Of a DNA stretch of 21,472 bases, positions 20,752-21,472 are shown piece by piece. The notes under the pieces are model-generated. The model did no database searches, was not told the DNA's origin, and saw nothing but the letters and a program-made list of their open reading frames with translations. Each line of letters begins with the position of its first letter. The stretch's first letter is position 1. The stretch is from Vairimorpha apis BRL 01. Taxonomy: Eukaryota; Microsporidia; Nosematidae. Location of the stretch: NCBI GenBank assembly GCA_000447185.1, contig KE647121.1:8025-29496 (forward strand), given 5' to 3'. Both the position numbers and the translations under genes were made by a program.

Positions 20752-21472
20752 TTACAAATTTTAATTTAATATAAGTTAATTAATTAATTTTAATATTTAA
20801 ATTTAATTTAAATTTATATTAATAATTTTGATATATGGAATTTTTTATAAAAACAAAATTATCTTATAAAATTTAATGTATAATTATTAATTCATTTAAA
20901 AATAATAAAAAATTATATATCGCATTGTAAATAAATTTTTTAATAAAAATTTATTACGTAATAATTTTAGAAATTAAAACTTTAGAAATGTAGAATCATT
21001 ACAAATAATTACGTTTATATTTCGAATTTTAATTTTTTATATTATTTTTTTTATATAATTTAGAAATTTAAAAATAATTAATTTAAAAATAACTTTTTAT
21101 ATAGGACTATTTTATAGGTTTATTTTTAATATATTGGTTTTTATTTGTTTAATTTATAATAATATAATTTATGCTTATATTTTTTTTGTTAAATTTGCTT
21201 ATTTTGGTTGTAATTACATCTAAAAAATTATTTTTACACATAAAAAATTGTATTTTAAAAAATTGATTATAATTATAATAAATTTAGCATTTTTTTCTTT
21301 AAAATAATACCTATAAAATAATCATCTTCATAAATATTTAAATTAAAATATTTATTAATAATATAATTAAAAATAGTAATTATGTGTCATTTTTAACAAG
21401 ATTTAATATAAACTAACATCAATTTGAATATTATTTTAATTTTTGTCCGGTTAATCTTATATTTTTGTTTTT
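20752..21472. other. Gene-free A/T-rich flank
   Basis: No frame, motif or repeat rising above the A/T background was found. The window ends without a telomere-like repeat. Confidence 0.5.

Overview
The window reads as a gene-poor, very A+T-rich (about 85% by eye) stretch of a eukaryotic parasite genome, most likely a microsporidian. The reasons are intron-free genes, a CCC motif touching the ATG of the three clearest genes (a known microsporidian start-site motif), a half-size ABCG/White-type ABC transporter, and relics of an R2-like non-LTR retroelement. The species cannot be fixed. I found no rRNA, tRNA, CRISPR or prokaryotic operon structure.

Layout from left to right. 394-1050 (-): first decayed retroelement tail. 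2517-3887 (+): intact 456-aa membrane-anchored acidic protein of unknown family. About 5060-5410: three imperfect ~140-bp tandem repeats. 5448-5920 (+): small putative secreted protein with one probable frameshift. 7612-8155 (+): second decayed retroelement tail, followed by an 84-codon frame (8339-8593) in a locally GC-richer patch. 10867-12788 (+): ABCG half transporter broken by three frameshifts, all in T runs, with several catalytic residues replaced. 14893-15425 (+), perhaps to 15672: third decayed retroelement tail. 16176-16916 (-): 246-aa protein with three 29-residue repeats. 18977-20748 (-): inverted paralogue of the 2517-3887 gene, broken by four frameshifts. The remaining DNA is A/T-rich sequence with no supported gene.

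The genes do not form a pathway. No housekeeping gene is recognisable; the mixture (inverted paralogues, tandem-repeat protein, dead retroelements, degenerate transporter) resembles an accessory or subtelomere-like region, which is an inference. Two modes of decay can be told apart. The retroelement copies carry many in-frame stops, often TAA or TGA where Gln or Arg is expected, plus indels. The transporter, the inverted paralogue and the small secreted protein carry only frame changes in or near A/T runs and no nonsense codon in the rejoined frame. That second pattern means recent loss, homopolymer sequencing error, or slippage-tolerant expression, and it is the most testable question here. 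A second strong signal is a 199-bp block about 98% identical between the two otherwise ~75%-identical inverted paralogues, which points to gene conversion.
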